DNA of 64,000 nucleotides from Xenorhabdus hominickii (lineage in GTDB: Bacteria; Pseudomonadota; Gammaproteobacteria; Enterobacterales; Enterobacteriaceae). Within the stretch, counting starts at the first letter, position 1; each line of letters opens with the position of its first letter. Below, in pieces: positions 17,497 through 25,540 of the stretch. Location: the NCBI RefSeq assembly GCF_002632725.1, contig NZ_NJAI01000001.1, forward strand, positions 929,077-993,076, read 5' to 3'. The notes under the pieces were generated by a model. The model saw only the letters and a program-made list of their open reading frames with translations, had not been told where the DNA came from and did not search any database. A program made the translations under genes and the position numbers.

Positions 17497-17916
17497 TCAG
17501 TCTTTTACCAAATGCTGACGCAGATTCAGGTTAGGTCTTTCGATATGTTGTGTATAACGCTGGCTAACCACCTGTAGTTTTCCTATCAGCATTTTTTCAT
17601 CGCTTTTCCAGCCATCCGTCATATAGACCACAATGTTGAAAGGTGTCAGTAACGCCATCAAACGCATCAAGGTCTTTTTTGTTCTTGGTCCAAAAACGTG
17701 GGCGATCACTTTTCGTCTGCTCCGGTCGTAAGCATAAAAGCGCCAACGGGGCTTTTTCTTCGACTTCACATATGACCATTGCTTATCCATTTCACAGCAG
17801 ACAATCACTTCAGTGCCGGGGGCAATAGCTTCAGTTACGGATTTGGGACTGAGTTTTTTAAGTGACGAAGGACAGTATTCAGGCCAATCCCCATGACACG
17901 CGCGGTTGCCCGACAT
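17497..17916 (-). pseudogene. insB: IS1 InsB-like transposase, frameshifted near the C-terminus
   Basis: This is the transposase catalytic part of the IS1 element, normally made only as an InsA-InsB fusion by -1 frameshifting. The DDE-type core segments [12 protein letters not shown] and MTDGW are present. A one-base deletion in an A-run near 17503 replaces the last 30 or so residues by a stop. The lost C-terminal stretch still reads in another frame to 17411. Confidence 0.8.
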
Positions 17917-18104
17917 CCCATTCCGTTCATGGCCATATCGACAATTTGCTTATGTGTCCCGGGACGACATGCGGTATAGGTGAATTCCAATGACCAGGAA
18001 TGACGATAAGATTGGCAAAGGTAGTGCTGATGACCAGAACGAGATCGCCCCTTACGATGGATCCCTTTAACTGCACAACAAGACGGGCAGTTTGCTGTAT
18101 TCAT
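17835..18104 (-). CDS. insA: IS1 InsA-like protein with damaged zinc finger
   Basis: 89 residues, normal for InsA, the repressor and DNA-binding half of IS1 transposase. CPSC is present near residue 6, the second zinc pair is reduced to C-x-x-Y (residues 30-33), and the helix-turn-helix [20 protein letters not shown] is preserved. Probably not functional in transposition because its InsB partner is frameshifted. Confidence 0.75.
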   Translation of the reverse strand: MNTANCPSCCAVKGIHRKGRSRSGHQHYLCQSYRHSWSLEFTYTACRPGTHKQIVDMAMNGMGCRATARVMGIGLNTVLRHLKNSVPNP

Positions 18105-18191
18105 GTTAGCTCACTTCAATACATTGACCCAAGGTTATCAGGCTCTGACGTTATTTCTGGCTGGACTTGCATTCGTCTTTACCTTCATTTG

Positions 18192-18215
18192 TTATTTTCT
18201 GAACCGAAAATAACC
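18192..18215. terminator. Hairpin between IS1 remnant and yhfS
   Basis: GTTATTTTC (18192-18200) and GAAAATAAC (18207-18215), nine perfect pairs and a six-base loop. It may terminate yhfS-directed transcription. The rest of 18216-18403 shows no gene. Confidence 0.45.
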
Positions 18216-18403
18216 TCAGTGGCCTACTATGGAAATAGCTAGCCATCAGATCACTAACAAGTGTTGGTTTTTTTATCCGGCACTTTCCTTTAATTAAGTT
18301 CCGTTTTCAGGTTCATTTAAGTGGACGTAAACCACACACAAAAATGGTTTATCTATACACTTGTAGTTTATCCTATAGAAAGAACCAATCTGGCCTTACG
18401 TAT

Positions 18404-19483
18404 TCAACTGACAGCTTCGCGTAAAATACGCATCACGGTATCTGTGCCACTGCGATTGGGATTAATGCGGATCATGCGTTTTTCCAGCGTGGGATCAGTC
18501 TGACGAAAGGTGTCGGAGATGCGGTAAAACAGGGGCGGTATTTCAAATTTTGACTCTGCGCCTACCGGATAAGGCAGTGCACCGAATGAGTGGGCTGCGG
18601 CGAGTACTCTTTCTGCGATAGGTTCGTGAAATTCCACCAATAATACTTTCGATTGAGCATTGGCGATAAATGCCTGTTTCACTTGTGGCAATTCTCCCTG
18701 ATTCAAGCGAGTAACCAATTCGTCGTTAACTTCTGCCTGTATTGCGTGCATAACCGGTGCGAATACCAGACCGCGCAACGCCTCCATTGCCTGATACCCT
18801 TGTATCTGGCAACCGCCGGAATACATGCTGTGCCGCAGGGTATCCATGGCTGTTTGTTTTCCCGTAACCAGCCCGACGCCTTGTGGCCCCAGTAACTTAA
18901 AACAAGAGAATGTGGAGAGTGTCGCACCATATTCACAACCAATCTGTGCTACTTTCATTGCTGCGTAGTTGTCATCTACCAACGAAGGAATGTGATGTTG
19001 ATTCAGTGTGGCTACCACATCTGGCAGGGAATAACTGTCAGAGAGTTTCTGGCGTGTATGTTGAATGAGGCAAGCCGCAGGCTGATATTGCCGGATGGCG
19101 GCAGTGATCTGTTCTGCGTGATTGAAATCTGCATGGACGACCTGAAGCCCCATTTGCTCAATGGATACTTTGGTTGTGGGATAAATGGGCGCATCATGCA
19201 CAAGCAATGTTGAGTTGGGGCTGACTAAGGCCGCCAGCCCCGCGCGTAATGCGCCAGTTCCTGCTCCATTGACAAAAGCAGCCGATTCAGCGCTAAAAAA
19301 CTCCGCAATTACCGCTTCAATGCGTCGAGTCATCCGTGGTTGGTGAAGGTCTGGGACTAAGCCCAGATCACCTTGTGAAAGAAAATCAGCCCCCGGAAAG
19401 TGATGACAGATAATATCCACCAGCTTGAATTGTTTCTGCTGTGCTTGTGCCATCGTCATGCTTTGCAATGGATAGGTTTTCAT
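18404..19483 (-). CDS. yhfS: PLP-dependent aminotransferase-like protein YhfS
   Basis: 359-residue fold-type I PLP enzyme of unknown substrate. The N-terminal half has FVNGAGTGALRAGLAAL (cofactor phosphate-binding region), LVDDNYAAMK holds the Asp that pairs with the pyridine nitrogen (about residue 170), and FSCFKLLGPQGVGL carries the likely Schiff-base Lys196. It is the last gene of the yhf cluster, three bases after yhfT. The family was named in E. coli, but the reaction is not established, so no substrate is given. Confidence 0.88.
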   Translation of the reverse strand: MKTYPLQSMTMAQAQQKQFKLVDIICHHFPGADFLSQGDLGLVPDLHQPRMTRRIEAVIAEFFSAESAAFVNGAGTGALRAGLAALVSPNSTLLVHDAPIYPTTKVSIEQMGLQVVHADFNHAEQITAAIRQYQPAACLIQHTRQKLSDSYSLPDVVATLNQHHIPSLVDDNYAAMKVAQIGCEYGATLSTFSCFKLLGPQGVGLVTGKQTAMDTLRHSMYSGGCQIQGYQAMEALRGLVFAPVMHAIQAEVNDELVTRLNQGELPQVKQAFIANAQSKVLLVEFHEPIAERVLAAAHSFGALPYPVGAESKFEIPPLFYRISDTFRQTDPTLEKRMIRINPNRSGTDTVMRILREAVS

Positions 19484-19486
19484 TTC

Positions 19487-20836
19487 TTATTTTATTCCTA
19501 GCAGGAAGAGCAAATTCGCCAGAATGCCCACGGCAATTGTTGCGATCGGGCCGATTGCCATTTCTACTAAAGGACGTTTGGAAGTGCGGTTGAGCAGATA
19601 AATGCCTGCCACAATCATAAAGCCCATACCCGGCAGAATGGCGTTGGAAGCAATCATAGCACCAACCAGCAGAGCAACTTCGAGCATTTTGGTGATTGCG
19701 GTACGGATGTGCCCGCTACATGCTTTCACGCCAGGGTATTTATCCAGCCAAATTGCGATCTTCGCCAGCAGTTGGATCTCGATGAACATGGTGATACCGC
19801 CCGCGATAAACGCAATCCACGGGTTGTTGGTTGCCAGCCCTGCCACAAACACGAATTTCATGCCATTCGGGCTATAAACTCCTGTCGCTATTGCGGTTGT
19901 TCCCACCAATGGGATAAAGCTAATGGCACGCGCCAATGCTACCAGCAGGGCATTGGTTTGCTCGCCTTGCGCCATCAATTGCAGGGATACGGGGCCTTCC
20001 GCCAACAGGCTAAATGACATCGTGGCGGCACTGGCAGTCAAGCCACCGCACAGGATCAGCAGCCATTTGTTTTTCTGAATACGCTCAATACGGGTTGAGA
20101 ACAGGCCAACTAAGACTTCATTGGCACCTTTTTGCTCGGCTGTCTGAGTTGGGCGCTCTCGCATCGCAAAGTAGAACATCGCAATCATTGATAGCAGCAG
20201 TGCGGCACCGTTCGGGTCGATGCTGACGGGTTTTTCGATCATACCGCCAAAGCTCAATGGGCCAATGGCCTTGGTTGCCAAATAGCCCACCAACGCAGTG
20301 AGCATGACTAATAGCCCTTTGCGATAGCCATATTGATAGCCAACGACCATGGCAGGGAACAGGGCAAAACAGGCCACAATGGGATCACCCACTTTCTTGA
20401 GGTCATCGGTGAAATTCACTGGCAGCATGGCAAACAGTTCTACCACCGAACGCAGGCCAGCCAGCAAGGCGATGGCATACAGTGCGCCGATGATGCCGGA
20501 GCCGATAAACCCTCTTCGGCTATTAGCACACCAGATACCGATCATGTCTGTGCCCAGCAAGAGGCTGTGAACCAGCACAATCGGCGCTGTGAGGGAAAAA
20601 GGAATACCAAAACCTACAACCAAACCGATGCTCAGGGCGAAACTGGTTGCAGCGAGTACCTTGCGGCTCATACGGCCTTCAAGGTATTCCGGCAGCAGAG
20701 GGCGCAGGCCATCATGGAAAACGGCGATCCCACGGTTTGCCATCATGGAAGCAATCGCACCTATTGCTGCCAATAATCCGGCTTTGAAAGGATCAACTTC
20801 CATCAATCTCATCAGGAAATCATGGAGATGCTGCAT
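19487..20836 (-). CDS. yhfT: YhfT family multi-pass membrane protein, probable permease
   Basis: 449-residue, very hydrophobic protein with about ten or more predicted membrane segments and conserved charged loops such as NRGIAVFHDGLRPLLPEYLEG near residue 32 (shown in part). It resembles only YhfT proteins in my knowledge; transport is inferred from topology and from sharing an operon with cytoplasmic enzymes. It lies between yhfU (ten bases upstream) and yhfS (three bases downstream), so the three are probably co-translated. Substrate unknown. Confidence 0.85.
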   Translation of the reverse strand: MQHLHDFLMRLMEVDPFKAGLLAAIGAIASMMANRGIAVFHDGLRPLLPEYLEGRMSRKVLAATSFALSIGLVVGFGIPFSLTAPIVLVHSLLLGTDMIGIWCANSRRGFIGSGIIGALYAIALLAGLRSVVELFAMLPVNFTDDLKKVGDPIVACFALFPAMVVGYQYGYRKGLLVMLTALVGYLATKAIGPLSFGGMIEKPVSIDPNGAALLLSMIAMFYFAMRERPTQTAEQKGANEVLVGLFSTRIERIQKNKWLLILCGGLTASAATMSFSLLAEGPVSLQLMAQGEQTNALLVALARAISFIPLVGTTAIATGVYSPNGMKFVFVAGLATNNPWIAFIAGGITMFIEIQLLAKIAIWLDKYPGVKACSGHIRTAITKMLEVALLVGAMIASNAILPGMGFMIVAGIYLLNRTSKRPLVEMAIGPIATIAVGILANLLFLLGIK

Positions 20837-20846
20837 GATAGACTCC

Positions 20847-21209
20847 TTATAGTGAGATAATAGCGTTGATGATCACCGGTAGGACGATATCAATATCCTG
20901 CCCCGTAAAACCAAATGCTTTCTTTCCTGCTTTCACATGGGCAATAATCTCGTCGTCAGACAGGATCTTGCCTGGCATGCCGATGGTGGCGCATTGCTCT
21001 AAGCCGATAAGGGCGATGGCGATGGCGAGAGCACCACCTCCACCCGTATTGCATGCGCCAATATAGTAATCTGCATCGCCATTTTTAATTGCCATAGCCG
21101 CTTCGATGTCATTCATGACAGTAATTGAAGTGGCTTTGTCTCCCGCCATTTGACGAATACCTTCGGCTATTGCTTCTTTCTCTATTTGTCCACCAACGAC
21201 AAATCTCAT
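20847..21209 (-). CDS. yhfU: YhfU family protein (DUF2620)
   Basis: 120 residues with a Gly-rich stretch YIGACNTGGGGALAIAIALIG and a basic GKKAFGFTGQDID region near the C-terminus. It is a small probably cytosolic protein found, to my knowledge, only beside YhfT, which suggests it is a partner or regulator of that membrane protein. No catalytic motif recognised. Immediately precedes yhfT. Confidence 0.84.
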   Translation of the reverse strand: MRFVVGGQIEKEAIAEGIRQMAGDKATSITVMNDIEAAMAIKNGDADYYIGACNTGGGGALAIAIALIGLEQCATIGMPGKILSDDEIIAHVKAGKKAFGFTGQDIDIVLPVIINAIISL

Positions 21210-21278
21210 GCTGTTATCCCCTTTTGTATTTTCTATCGAATGACTTGTTAAAAATGATTTTCTTGAAAATTTAAGCTG

Positions 21279-22244
21279 CTAAGCGCTGTGTTGAAAAAAT
21301 CGAGCAGGATTATCACGTAACATCTGGTCTATCTGTGTTTGGGAAAAATCAGCTTCCAGCAACATGGGAACGAATACGGTTAACAAATAATCGAATCCAT
21401 TTCCTCCATTGCTTTTTAAATGAGAGCGGCGAGTGATATCTTGGGAAAGCATGACTCGTTCAAGGAGTCCATATTTGGCGATTTGCTGCAACATGGCAAC
21501 GCGCCCGTTGTCTGGATAGTAATTATTTTTGCCAATTGTGTCGAATTGCACCCATGCCCCTGCTTCCAACAATGGAATGATGGTGTCCAGGTTATCTCTC
21601 AGATCACAATGCCCGATGGTCACATGCTCGGGGGATACACCAAATTCCTGAAGCAATGCCAGTTGCTCACGTCCCATTGTGCTTAATGTGGTATGGGTGG
21701 AAATGGGGCAGCCAGTGGCTTGATGTGCCAATGCTGCTGCCGCAAAGACTTTTTGTTCACTCTCTGTGATTTGCCCAAGACTGGAGCCAATTTCAGCGAT
21801 CACGCTTGCTTTTAATTCGGTGCCGTCAATGCCGATTTCAATTTCAGCGATCATGTCATTGGCGATGGCCTGTATGCTCAATTCGCTGAAGTGGGAAGGG
21901 AAGAAGGGCTGTTTGTAGTAACCCGTTGAGGCAATAATATTGATACGGGTATCACGCATCAAATCCAACAGAAAAGTTGCATTGCGCCCCATATAACGGT
22001 TGGTCATCTCTACGATATTACGTACCCCTAGGGTGTAGAGATCACGAAGCTCATCCACGATCAGATCGTATTGATCTAATCGACAGTCGAGGCTGCCTTT
22101 CGCACCAGAGAGATCGATATGCAAATGTTCATGCACATAGGTATAACCAGAAGCATCAATACAGCTATTTTGTTTTATTGCTAAATGACGATCAACGGCT
22201 TGATTATTTGATGAAGAGCGCAGTGTGTCACCCCCGACGTTCAA
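21279..22244 (-). CDS. php: Phosphotriesterase-homology protein Php (YhfV), extended N-terminus
   Basis: Amidohydrolase-fold metalloprotein. The metal ligands are all visible: HEHLH, the Glu of AEIGSS, His in STHTTLSTMG, His in TIGHCDLRDN and Asp in LSQDITRRS. E. coli Php lacks clear phosphotriesterase activity, so its substrate is unknown. The family core starts at about SGYTYVHEHLH, yet no ATG lies near it; the first usable start is TTG at 22242-22244, which adds roughly 30 residues. The same frame stays open back to a TAA near 22340. The true start is therefore uncertain (see findings). Confidence 0.85.
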   Translation of the reverse strand: MNVGGDTLRSSSNNQAVDRHLAIKQNSCIDASGYTYVHEHLHIDLSGAKGSLDCRLDQYDLIVDELRDLYTLGVRNIVEMTNRYMGRNATFLLDLMRDTRINIIASTGYYKQPFFPSHFSELSIQAIANDMIAEIEIGIDGTELKASVIAEIGSSLGQITESEQKVFAAAALAHQATGCPISTHTTLSTMGREQLALLQEFGVSPEHVTIGHCDLRDNLDTIIPLLEAGAWVQFDTIGKNNYYPDNGRVAMLQQIAKYGLLERVMLSQDITRRSHLKSNGGNGFDYLLTVFVPMLLEADFSQTQIDQMLRDNPARFFQHSA

Positions 22245-22350
22245 CCTGATATCTTTGATATCCCGCGGTTCGAGTGTGTCTTCAACTGCATCAATGCTGG
22301 ATGAGGAATACGAAGCGGAATGTGTGGGCGTATCTCCAATTTATTTTTAG

Positions 22351-22389
22351 TATCTCATAAAGCTATTTCATAAAACTATTTCATAAAGT
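22351..22389. repeat. Three tandem 13-bp repeats between yhfX and php
   Basis: TATCTCATAAAGC, TATTTCATAAAAC and TATTTCATAAAGT lie head to tail. Together with the hairpin at 22441 they fill the place where yhfW sits in E. coli. Could be a regulator binding array or simple slippage products. Confidence 0.6.
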
Positions 22390-22440
22390 AATTGCCACAA
22401 AATCATGCGGTAAATTGACTATAGCGAAAATAACATTATT

Positions 22441-22474
22441 TAAGGGTAGAGTAACATTAACTGTCATACCCTTA
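22441..22474 (-). terminator. Intercistronic hairpin after yhfX
   Basis: TAAGGGTA (22441-22448) and TACCCTTA (22467-22474), eight perfect pairs with an 18-base loop, nine bases after the yhfX stop. No T-run follows, so it may be an RNA-processing or partial termination site between yhfX and php. Confidence 0.45.
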
Positions 22475-22482
22475 TTGAAGGA

Positions 22483-23664
22483 TTATTTATTGAGAAAATA
22501 ACCGTTATTTTTCCAATTCCCCTGACTGTCGTAAATGCCTTCAAGTTTTGGCTTATCTGATTGAATGCCAGAAATTAAGGCTACATCGCTGCGAGTGACA
22601 AAAATTTGGGTACGGAAGCACATAACGACTGGGCTGCCAATCGGATGGATACCCGATAGAGGGAGGTTGTAATCAATACAAGGTTCGCCTAATCGTAATA
22701 TCCGCGCAGTCTTATGTGAATGGCTGTGTTTTGGGAAAACCAGCGCGTGTTTCATGTGCCCACGTTTATAGTAACCGCCACCATAGCAATAACTATTACC
22801 GTCGTAGTGATGCGAGACTTCTGTGACATAAACCATCGCGATATTCTCTGGCTCCCGGCCGCTGATATTGGCGGGAATAGTTCCGGTCAAGGCATGACCT
22901 GGTTCAAGATGAGTGGCTCCGTATTTGGCTAATAGTGGGATGGTATTGCAGCTCGAAGCGGAAGGGGCATTGATTTGAGAAAGTTTAATCCCGAGTTGTT
23001 CGAGTCGGTTTTTTGCGCGAATGAGAGTCAGTAAATTGGTGGTAGGTAAGGTCGTTTGATATCGTGCATTCCATGATAAGCAAGGGAAATGAGTCAGACC
23101 GCTGAGTTTAATTCCCGGCATTTTTTTTAAGGCGCTCACCACGGCATCGAGTTCATCAAAAGTGATACCGGCTTCCTGACTGGGAAAGACGGTATCACGT
23201 TTATCAAACACTTTTAGCATGATGGGCTGAATACGCCCTAATTTCTCTGCAGCATCCGAGATGGCTTGTGCTTTTTCAAGGGAGAATACCGTAATGATAT
23301 CAGGACCATGCTTGAGCATTGTTTCTATCAAATGTGTTGGTGTCTGCACCAAATGGCCGATGTGACATAGCGGTATGTCATGCTGGCTCAGGCTATAGGC
23401 TTCCCTGAAATCGACCGCGACCGCACCGCGATAGCCGAGCTGAATTAGCTTTTTGGTCAGCCACGGATTACGCCCGATTTGTTTGGTCATCAAATAAAGC
23501 TCAATGCCATATTGGTTTGCCACTTGAAGCAAGCGTCGGCCATTGTCCAAGACCTGATCGACATCAATAATGTAAGTATCTGGCAAGATTATTCCCTGTT
23601 GCCAAAGTTCTTTTGCAACTTTAATCAATTTGGGGTTCTGTTTTTTTAATGCATCAATAAACAT
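22483..23664 (-). CDS. yhfX: YhfX, alanine-racemase-like PLP protein
   Basis: 393-residue fold-type III PLP-dependent protein (alanine racemase N-terminal barrel). The likely cofactor Lys is in LYLMTKQIGRNP, followed by barrel motifs and SASSCNTIPLLAKYGATHLEPGHAL (partial), then a C-terminal beta domain with CYGGGYYKRGHMKHAL. ATG 23664 is preferred because GGGAAG lies upstream and an earlier start adds ten residues without a site. Amino-acid racemase or decarboxylase chemistry is possible; not established. In E. coli yhfW separates it from php, but here that gene is missing. Confidence 0.86.
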   Translation of the reverse strand: MFIDALKKQNPKLIKVAKELWQQGIILPDTYIIDVDQVLDNGRRLLQVANQYGIELYLMTKQIGRNPWLTKKLIQLGYRGAVAVDFREAYSLSQHDIPLCHIGHLVQTPTHLIETMLKHGPDIITVFSLEKAQAISDAAEKLGRIQPIMLKVFDKRDTVFPSQEAGITFDELDAVVSALKKMPGIKLSGLTHFPCLSWNARYQTTLPTTNLLTLIRAKNRLEQLGIKLSQINAPSASSCNTIPLLAKYGATHLEPGHALTGTIPANISGREPENIAMVYVTEVSHHYDGNSYCYGGGYYKRGHMKHALVFPKHSHSHKTARILRLGEPCIDYNLPLSGIHPIGSPVVMCFRTQIFVTRSDVALISGIQSDKPKLEGIYDSQGNWKNNGYFLNK

Positions 23665-23770
23665 AGGCTTCCCTTCATCTCTGCAAAGCAGCAAGGCTGT
23701 GTGAAAAATAGAAATGTTTTGTTAGATTTTTAATTTTCATTTTTTTGAATATTTATAAGATAATCAAAAG

Positions 23771-24133
23771 TTAATCCCTTTCGATTGAAAGCATTAAACC
23801 ATATAAATTTACTAACAGGTAGCCTTCTTCGTTAGGATGTAACATGACTGTAAATTTTTCGATTAGGGCGTGATGAATGGCGAGTAATCGGTTGTAGTGT
23901 TCGGATTGTTCAATTTTTGCCAGTATTGTTTTATCCAATGGGGAAACTTTTTCACCACGACGTGAGCGCATGAAAGCGCTGGCCATATGGGTAAGTACCA
24001 TTTCGCCTTGTGGATGACGGACGGGAATTAACCAAATATCTTCCAAATCATGAACAACATCTAGCATGTTATCGTAGATATCTTGGTCGATGACGCCGCC
24101 TTGTAACAGGATAGTTAGCCGTTGTTCTACCAT
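23771..24133 (-). CDS. yhfY: YhfY, PRD-domain protein
   Basis: 120-residue protein built of one PTS-regulation-domain-like helical fold (VHDLEDIWLIPVRHPQGEMVLTHMASAF in the centre, quoted in part by its ends VHDLEDIW and MASAF). PRD modules sense phosphorylation or bind ligands and usually sit in larger regulators, so a free-standing copy beside a DNA-binding YhfZ suggests a two-part regulator. The start has no clear ribosome site; the upstream DNA contains two direct copies of CTTTTTGTTACA (24136-24147, 24152-24163). Confidence 0.78.
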   Translation of the reverse strand: MVEQRLTILLQGGVIDQDIYDNMLDVVHDLEDIWLIPVRHPQGEMVLTHMASAFMRSRRGEKVSPLDKTILAKIEQSEHYNRLLAIHHALIEKFTVMLHPNEEGYLLVNLYGLMLSIERD

Positions 24134-24203
24134 AACTTTTTGTTACATAATCTTTTTGTTACACATTGAGATTAATCAACTGTTTATTTGGGATAGTTAA
24201 GAG

Positions 24204-25112
24204 TCAATAAACAGGTTCGATAGTGCCTGCGACTACGCTTTTTTGATGAGCCAGCAGTGTATCTCGATCAACCATAGTATGAAGGAACTGCTGAATGGGG
24301 ATATTGTCCTTACGGGCAAGGATAACGGCTTCGGAAGCTTTGATAAAACACTCACTGTCGTCGGGCAGTTGTGTCATAAGGCCTTGTTCTATGAGTTCGT
24401 GGCCCTGTCCAACATTCCAGATGGCCGCATCAATGTGGCCTTTTATGATTTGATTCAGACATTCATGGTAGGAGACCTCGACCAATTCAATCTCTTTTCC
24501 AGCAAAGTACTGCTGTGTCATGATCTTTTGGTCTGCGGAGGTACTGTCTAAGCCAACTCGGCGAATAGATTCTATTTCGCCATGACGAAAGATTAGCCTG
24601 TGTCTGTCTGTATAACTTTGTGTCCCTAGTGAAAGCGCAATAAATATATCTTTATTTTCTGGGTGTTGCTCTGCGGCAAGCCTTGATGTTACTGCTAAGT
24701 CGTAAACGCCATTCAGTAAGCATTCAATGCGGATATCTGAGCCGCGCATATGTGCAAAGTAAAAAGGAACACCTGCACACAATGTCTTTAAACCACTTGC
24801 CAGCCCCTCATAGGCGCGGGTATAAGGCAGCGGCATTGCACAGACCACATTGCCGATATCGGCGAACTCTAAGAGTAATTTGTGGTTAATCTGTGTAAGA
24901 AAGCTACCATTACGACCACGACGCTTAACTCCAACCGCCTGTGTCTGTTCGAGAGATTTCAACGCTGCTTGCATTAAACCCACGGACAACCCACATTCTT
25001 TGGCTAATAATTCTATTGTTTTCAGACGGTTGCCACACTTTTCTGAGAGGAGATAACGAGCCAAAAACGACTGTGCAATCCCCTCTTTTTTAATGAATGT
25101 TTGACTTATCAT
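24204..25112 (-). CDS. yhfZ: YhfZ transcriptional regulator
   Basis: 302 residues. The N-terminal winged helix-turn-helix is GntR-like (LKTIELLAKECGLSVGLMQAAL, ending in KRRGRNGSFL); the rest (residues about 85-300) looks like a periplasmic-binding-protein-type sensor. It is the first gene of the minus-strand yhf series and most likely controls it in response to a small molecule. The gene lies 70 bases upstream of yhfY. Confidence 0.85.
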   Translation of the reverse strand: MISQTFIKKEGIAQSFLARYLLSEKCGNRLKTIELLAKECGLSVGLMQAALKSLEQTQAVGVKRRGRNGSFLTQINHKLLLEFADIGNVVCAMPLPYTRAYEGLASGLKTLCAGVPFYFAHMRGSDIRIECLLNGVYDLAVTSRLAAEQHPENKDIFIALSLGTQSYTDRHRLIFRHGEIESIRRVGLDSTSADQKIMTQQYFAGKEIELVEVSYHECLNQIIKGHIDAAIWNVGQGHELIEQGLMTQLPDDSECFIKASEAVILARKDNIPIQQFLHTMVDRDTLLAHQKSVVAGTIEPVY

Positions 25113-25540
25113 TAGAAGTTTTTATCCATTCTCATTTATCTTCATAAATTTGAACATAAATCGCAACAAGCGAATTAAAGAAAGGGGAGTAATATCACAA
25201 TCCCGGAAAAAATGAAAATTTAAAAAATAATAAAGCTTAATATTATCAATATATTGAATATATATTTTCATTTGGCTCTGAAGATATAAAATAAGCAGTA
25301 TGGGAGAATATAGGGAATTTACTTGCATCCTCCCTTTATGTCTGCTGTATTTATCCGTCTAGGTGGTGATTTTTGCTGTACTATTTGTCACATCATAAAA
25401 TAGTTTGGTCATATTTTGTTCCTTGATTATCGAACCAGTTGGCTGTTTATTAGTCATATTTTTTGATTAGTAAACTATGTGGATACAGCCAACAAAACTG
25501 TTACTTGGAAGATGAGCGTCATATCATAGGGTTATTACTG
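25113..25540. other. 428-base divergent intergenic region yhfZ / hydrolase
   Basis: AT-rich, with no credible gene. It must hold the yhfZ promoter and that of the hydrolase. One degenerate CRP-like element, TGTAC-N6-TCACA, is at 25377-25392. Short frames on either strand are low-complexity AT translations and were not accepted. Confidence 0.5.

Larger units (their letters stand above)
17411..18104 (-). mobile_element. Decayed IS1-family insertion sequence (insA and frameshifted insB)
   Basis: InsA-like frame 17835-18104 (89 aa) keeps FTYTA-RPGTH and [18 protein letters not shown], the IS1 helix-turn-helix, but the zinc-finger Cys in the usual YLC-x-x-C is Tyr (YLCQSY). The InsB-like frame begins inside insA; the slippery A-run TTAAAAAAC is at 17853-17861. 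InsB runs [22 protein letters not shown] to [11 protein letters not shown] and stops at 17497-17499. Adding one A in GTAAAAGAC restores [17 protein letters not shown] up to TAA at 17411-17413, so a single-base deletion broke it. Clear terminal inverted repeats or target duplication were not found, so true ends (perhaps 17380 to 18160) are uncertain. Probably immobile. Confidence 0.85.

Noticed and set aside
17380-18160. IS1 terminal inverted repeats and target duplication
   Set aside because: No pair of matching ends could be found around the expected limits, so precise element borders are not claimed.
25122-25328. Short minus-strand frame in the yhfZ upstream gap
   Set aside because: AT-driven Ile/Leu/Phe-rich translation, no ribosome site, and it overlaps the expected yhfZ promoter.
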